Source: DATKSS01 sp049582065
GTDB taxonomy: Bacteria > Chloroflexota > Dormibacteria > Dormibacterales > Dormibacteraceae
DNA length: 7,047 nt
Assembly: GCA_049582065.1 (NCBI GenBank)
Contig: JBAUTF010000376.1
Coordinates: 1-7,047 of the forward strand
Reading direction: 5' to 3'
Below, piece after piece: positions 6,186 to 7,047 of this stretch. The notes under the pieces were generated by a model. It was not told the origin of the DNA, did no database searches, and saw only the letters and a program-made list of their open reading frames with translations. Within the stretch, counting starts at the first letter, position 1, and the number at the start of each line of letters is the position of its first letter. The position numbers and the translations under genes were made by a program.

Positions 6186-6205
6186 TAGGCTCCGAGAATC
6201 GAGAA
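6158..6205 (-). repeat. 24-bp tandem direct repeat over the end of the FHA gene
   Basis: Two adjacent 24-bp units (6205-6182 and 6181-6158, read on the minus strand) match at 21 of 24 positions. The first unit begins exactly at the codon for the Phe in the FHA protein's last residues FSILGA and includes the TAG stop. The second would read FSILGG plus TAG in the same phase if the first stop were absent. The copy therefore duplicates the C-terminal codons and stop, and places a GGAGG and a GTG in the spacer before the PP2C gene. Confidence 0.9.
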
Positions 6206-7047
6206 CTGGACCGCGTTCTGCCCGATGGTCACGCGGTCGCCGTGGTTGAGCTGCTTCTCCTGGACGGGCTCACCGTTGACCAACGTGCCGTTGGTGCTGC
6301 CGAGGTCGACGATCCAGAACTGGTCGCCGCGGCGCTCGAGGCGGGCGTGATGTCCGCTGGTCGCAGGGTCTCGCAGGATGACGTCGTTGTCGGGAGAGCG
6401 GCCCAGGCGAAGGGCGTGATCGCCGGCGCGGTGGCTGTGCCCCGCGTCAGGCCCTGACTCGATGGTCAGCTCGCTCTTCGCGCCCGCGCCCGGGATCACT
6501 TCGGCGGGAGCTTCCTGCTGGCCGATGGCCATCGTCTCGGCCACTGCCGGCGGCGTGGCCGGGGGCGGCTGCCAGGCGGGCATCAAGGTGGTCGACTCGG
6601 GCTGAGCCGCCGTTTCGGGGCCGATCATCATGGTGGCCGCAACGTCCGGTTGGGCCGGCGCCTCAGCCTCGGCGGGCGCGGCGGCGGACTGCGGTCCTGC
6701 GGCACGGTCGGAATCGGTCGCCGACGGTTCCTGTGGCTCGGCCGCCGGAGGCGCTTCCTCCGCCGGCGCGGCGGGTGGCGCCTCGGGGGCGGACCAAGCC
6801 GCCGCAGCTGGAGGTGGACCCCATGCAGGTGTCGGTGCGGGCTCGTCGGCGGGCGGGGCCGCCGCGCCTGGCGCCGACCACGATGGAGCGGGAGGAGCTG
6901 CGGGCTCTTCGGTTTTCGGGACATCCCAGGATGGAGCCGCCGGTTCGTTCCACGCCGGCGTCGGGGATGCCGACGAAGCCGCCGCGGCATCCCACGCAGG
7001 CGCGACGGTCGGCTGCGCCCGCTGGCTGCCCGCGGCCGGGGCTCCCC
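6185..7047 (-). CDS. FHA-domain protein with Pro/Ala-rich repeat N-terminal region (5' end beyond window)
   Basis: 286 residues are visible and the frame is open to base 7047, so the ATG at 6631 is internal and the true start lies outside. The last ~95 residues form a forkhead-associated domain, a phosphothreonine-peptide reader: LRLGRSPDNDVIL, then TSGHHARLE, then DLGSTNGTLVNGE. The expected pThr contacts are present (Arg of GRS, Ser and second His of SGHH, Asn of STNGT). Before it lies a roughly 190-residue acidic, Pro/Ala-rich and presumably disordered stretch containing seven P/A-A/S-W motifs (PAWDA, PAWNEP, PSWDVP, PSWSAP, PAWGPP, AAWSAP, PAWQPP) and two T-M-x-I-G motifs, TMMIG and TMAIG. 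No membrane segment is visible. With the adjacent PP2C gene it suggests a Ser/Thr-phosphorylation signalling cluster whose kinase is not in view. The N-terminal domain, if any, is unknown. Confidence 0.88.
   Translation of the reverse strand, partial: GAPAAGSQRAQPTVAPAWDAAAASSASPTPAWNEPAAPSWDVPKTEEPAAPPAPSWSAPGAAAPPADEPAPTPAWGPPPAAAAWSAPEAPPAAPAEEAPPAAEPQEPSATDSDRAAGPQSAAAPAEAEAPAQPDVAATMMIGPETAAQPESTTLMPAWQPPPATPPAVAETMAIGQQEAPAEVIPGAGAKSELTIESGPDAGHSHRAGDHALRLGRSPDNDVILRDPATSGHHARLERRGDQFWIVDLGSTNGTLVNGEPVQEKQLNHGDRVTIGQNAVQFSILGA
6572..6994 (-). repeat. Degenerate P-[A/S]-W repeat region within the FHA protein
   Basis: Seven tryptophan codons lie at 6994-6992, 6952-6950, 6928-6926, 6880-6878, 6823-6821, 6796-6794 and 6574-6572, nearly always as Pro-Ala/Ser-Trp and often followed by Pro two residues later. 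Spacing is irregular (14, 8, 16, 19, 9 and 74 residues), so this is a short linear motif repeated in a low-complexity tail rather than a strict tandem repeat. Confidence 0.75.

Noticed and set aside
6185..6631. FHA protein starting at ATG 6631 (148 aa) as the complete gene
   Set aside because: The same frame continues without a stop from 6632 to the window end and encodes the same Pro/Ala-rich, Trp-motif sequence as the start of the short version, so the ATG is internal.
6628..6995. Arg/Pro-rich open frames on the minus strand over the FHA tail
   Set aside because: They are alternative-frame shadows of the repetitive Pro/Ala codons; the FHA frame is the one that continues into a conserved domain.

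Overview
The window is about two-thirds G+C, densely packed, and read as two divergent operons followed by a convergent one. It looks chromosomal: there is no sign of a mobile element, CRISPR array, tRNA or rRNA. Strong G/C bias at third codon positions, stop/start overlaps at nearly every junction, GTG/TTG starts and an apparently leaderless divergent promoter suggest a high-GC free-living bacterium in which leaderless mRNAs are common, such as an actinobacterium, a Chloroflexota or Dormibacterota-like soil lineage, or a similar group. No gene fixes the taxonomy, so this is only a guess.

Region A (1-1208, minus strand): a URO-D-superfamily protein (332 aa), then the first 71 codons of a glyoxalase/VOC-fold protein that runs off the left edge. 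The two genes are joined by an ATGA overlap. The URO-D protein lacks the usual HemE N-terminal signature. It carries the His-x-Cys...Cys zinc-site pattern of MtaA/CmuA-type methyltransferases, so calling it hemE would probably be wrong.

Region B (1209-1232): only 24 bp separate the two divergent start codons. Each ATG has a TANNNT hexamer exactly 7 nt upstream on its own strand, and the two hexamers overlap by 2 bp. This looks like a compact bidirectional leaderless promoter.

Region C (1233-5285, plus strand): a four-gene operon made of an unrecognised 112-aa protein followed by the three subunits of a glycolate oxidase-type (2-hydroxyacid) dehydrogenase. These are GlcD (FAD, catalytic), GlcE (second FAD-domain subunit) and GlcF (two 4Fe-4S clusters plus two cysteine-rich CCG-type domains). 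All three junctions overlap (TGATG, a 4-10 nt overlap, TTGA). Together the enzyme should oxidise glycolate or a related 2-hydroxyacid and pass electrons to the respiratory chain.

Region D (5286-5349): a short spacer between converging genes, filled by a G+C-rich palindromic element with two hairpins and an alternative third pairing. It probably ends transcription from both sides or is a dispersed intergenic repeat.

Region E (5350-7047, minus strand): a Ser/Thr phospho-signalling module. A protein with a C-terminal FHA domain continues past the right edge; its visible N-terminal part is a Pro/Ala-rich tail with repeated P-[A/S]-W motifs and two T-M-x-I-G motifs. It is followed by a stand-alone PP2C phosphatase. 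The 58 nt between their stop and start codons contain a 24-bp tandem duplication of the FHA gene's end and a 19-codon reading frame whose start overlaps the FHA stop and whose stop overlaps the PP2C start. The matching kinase is presumably outside the window.
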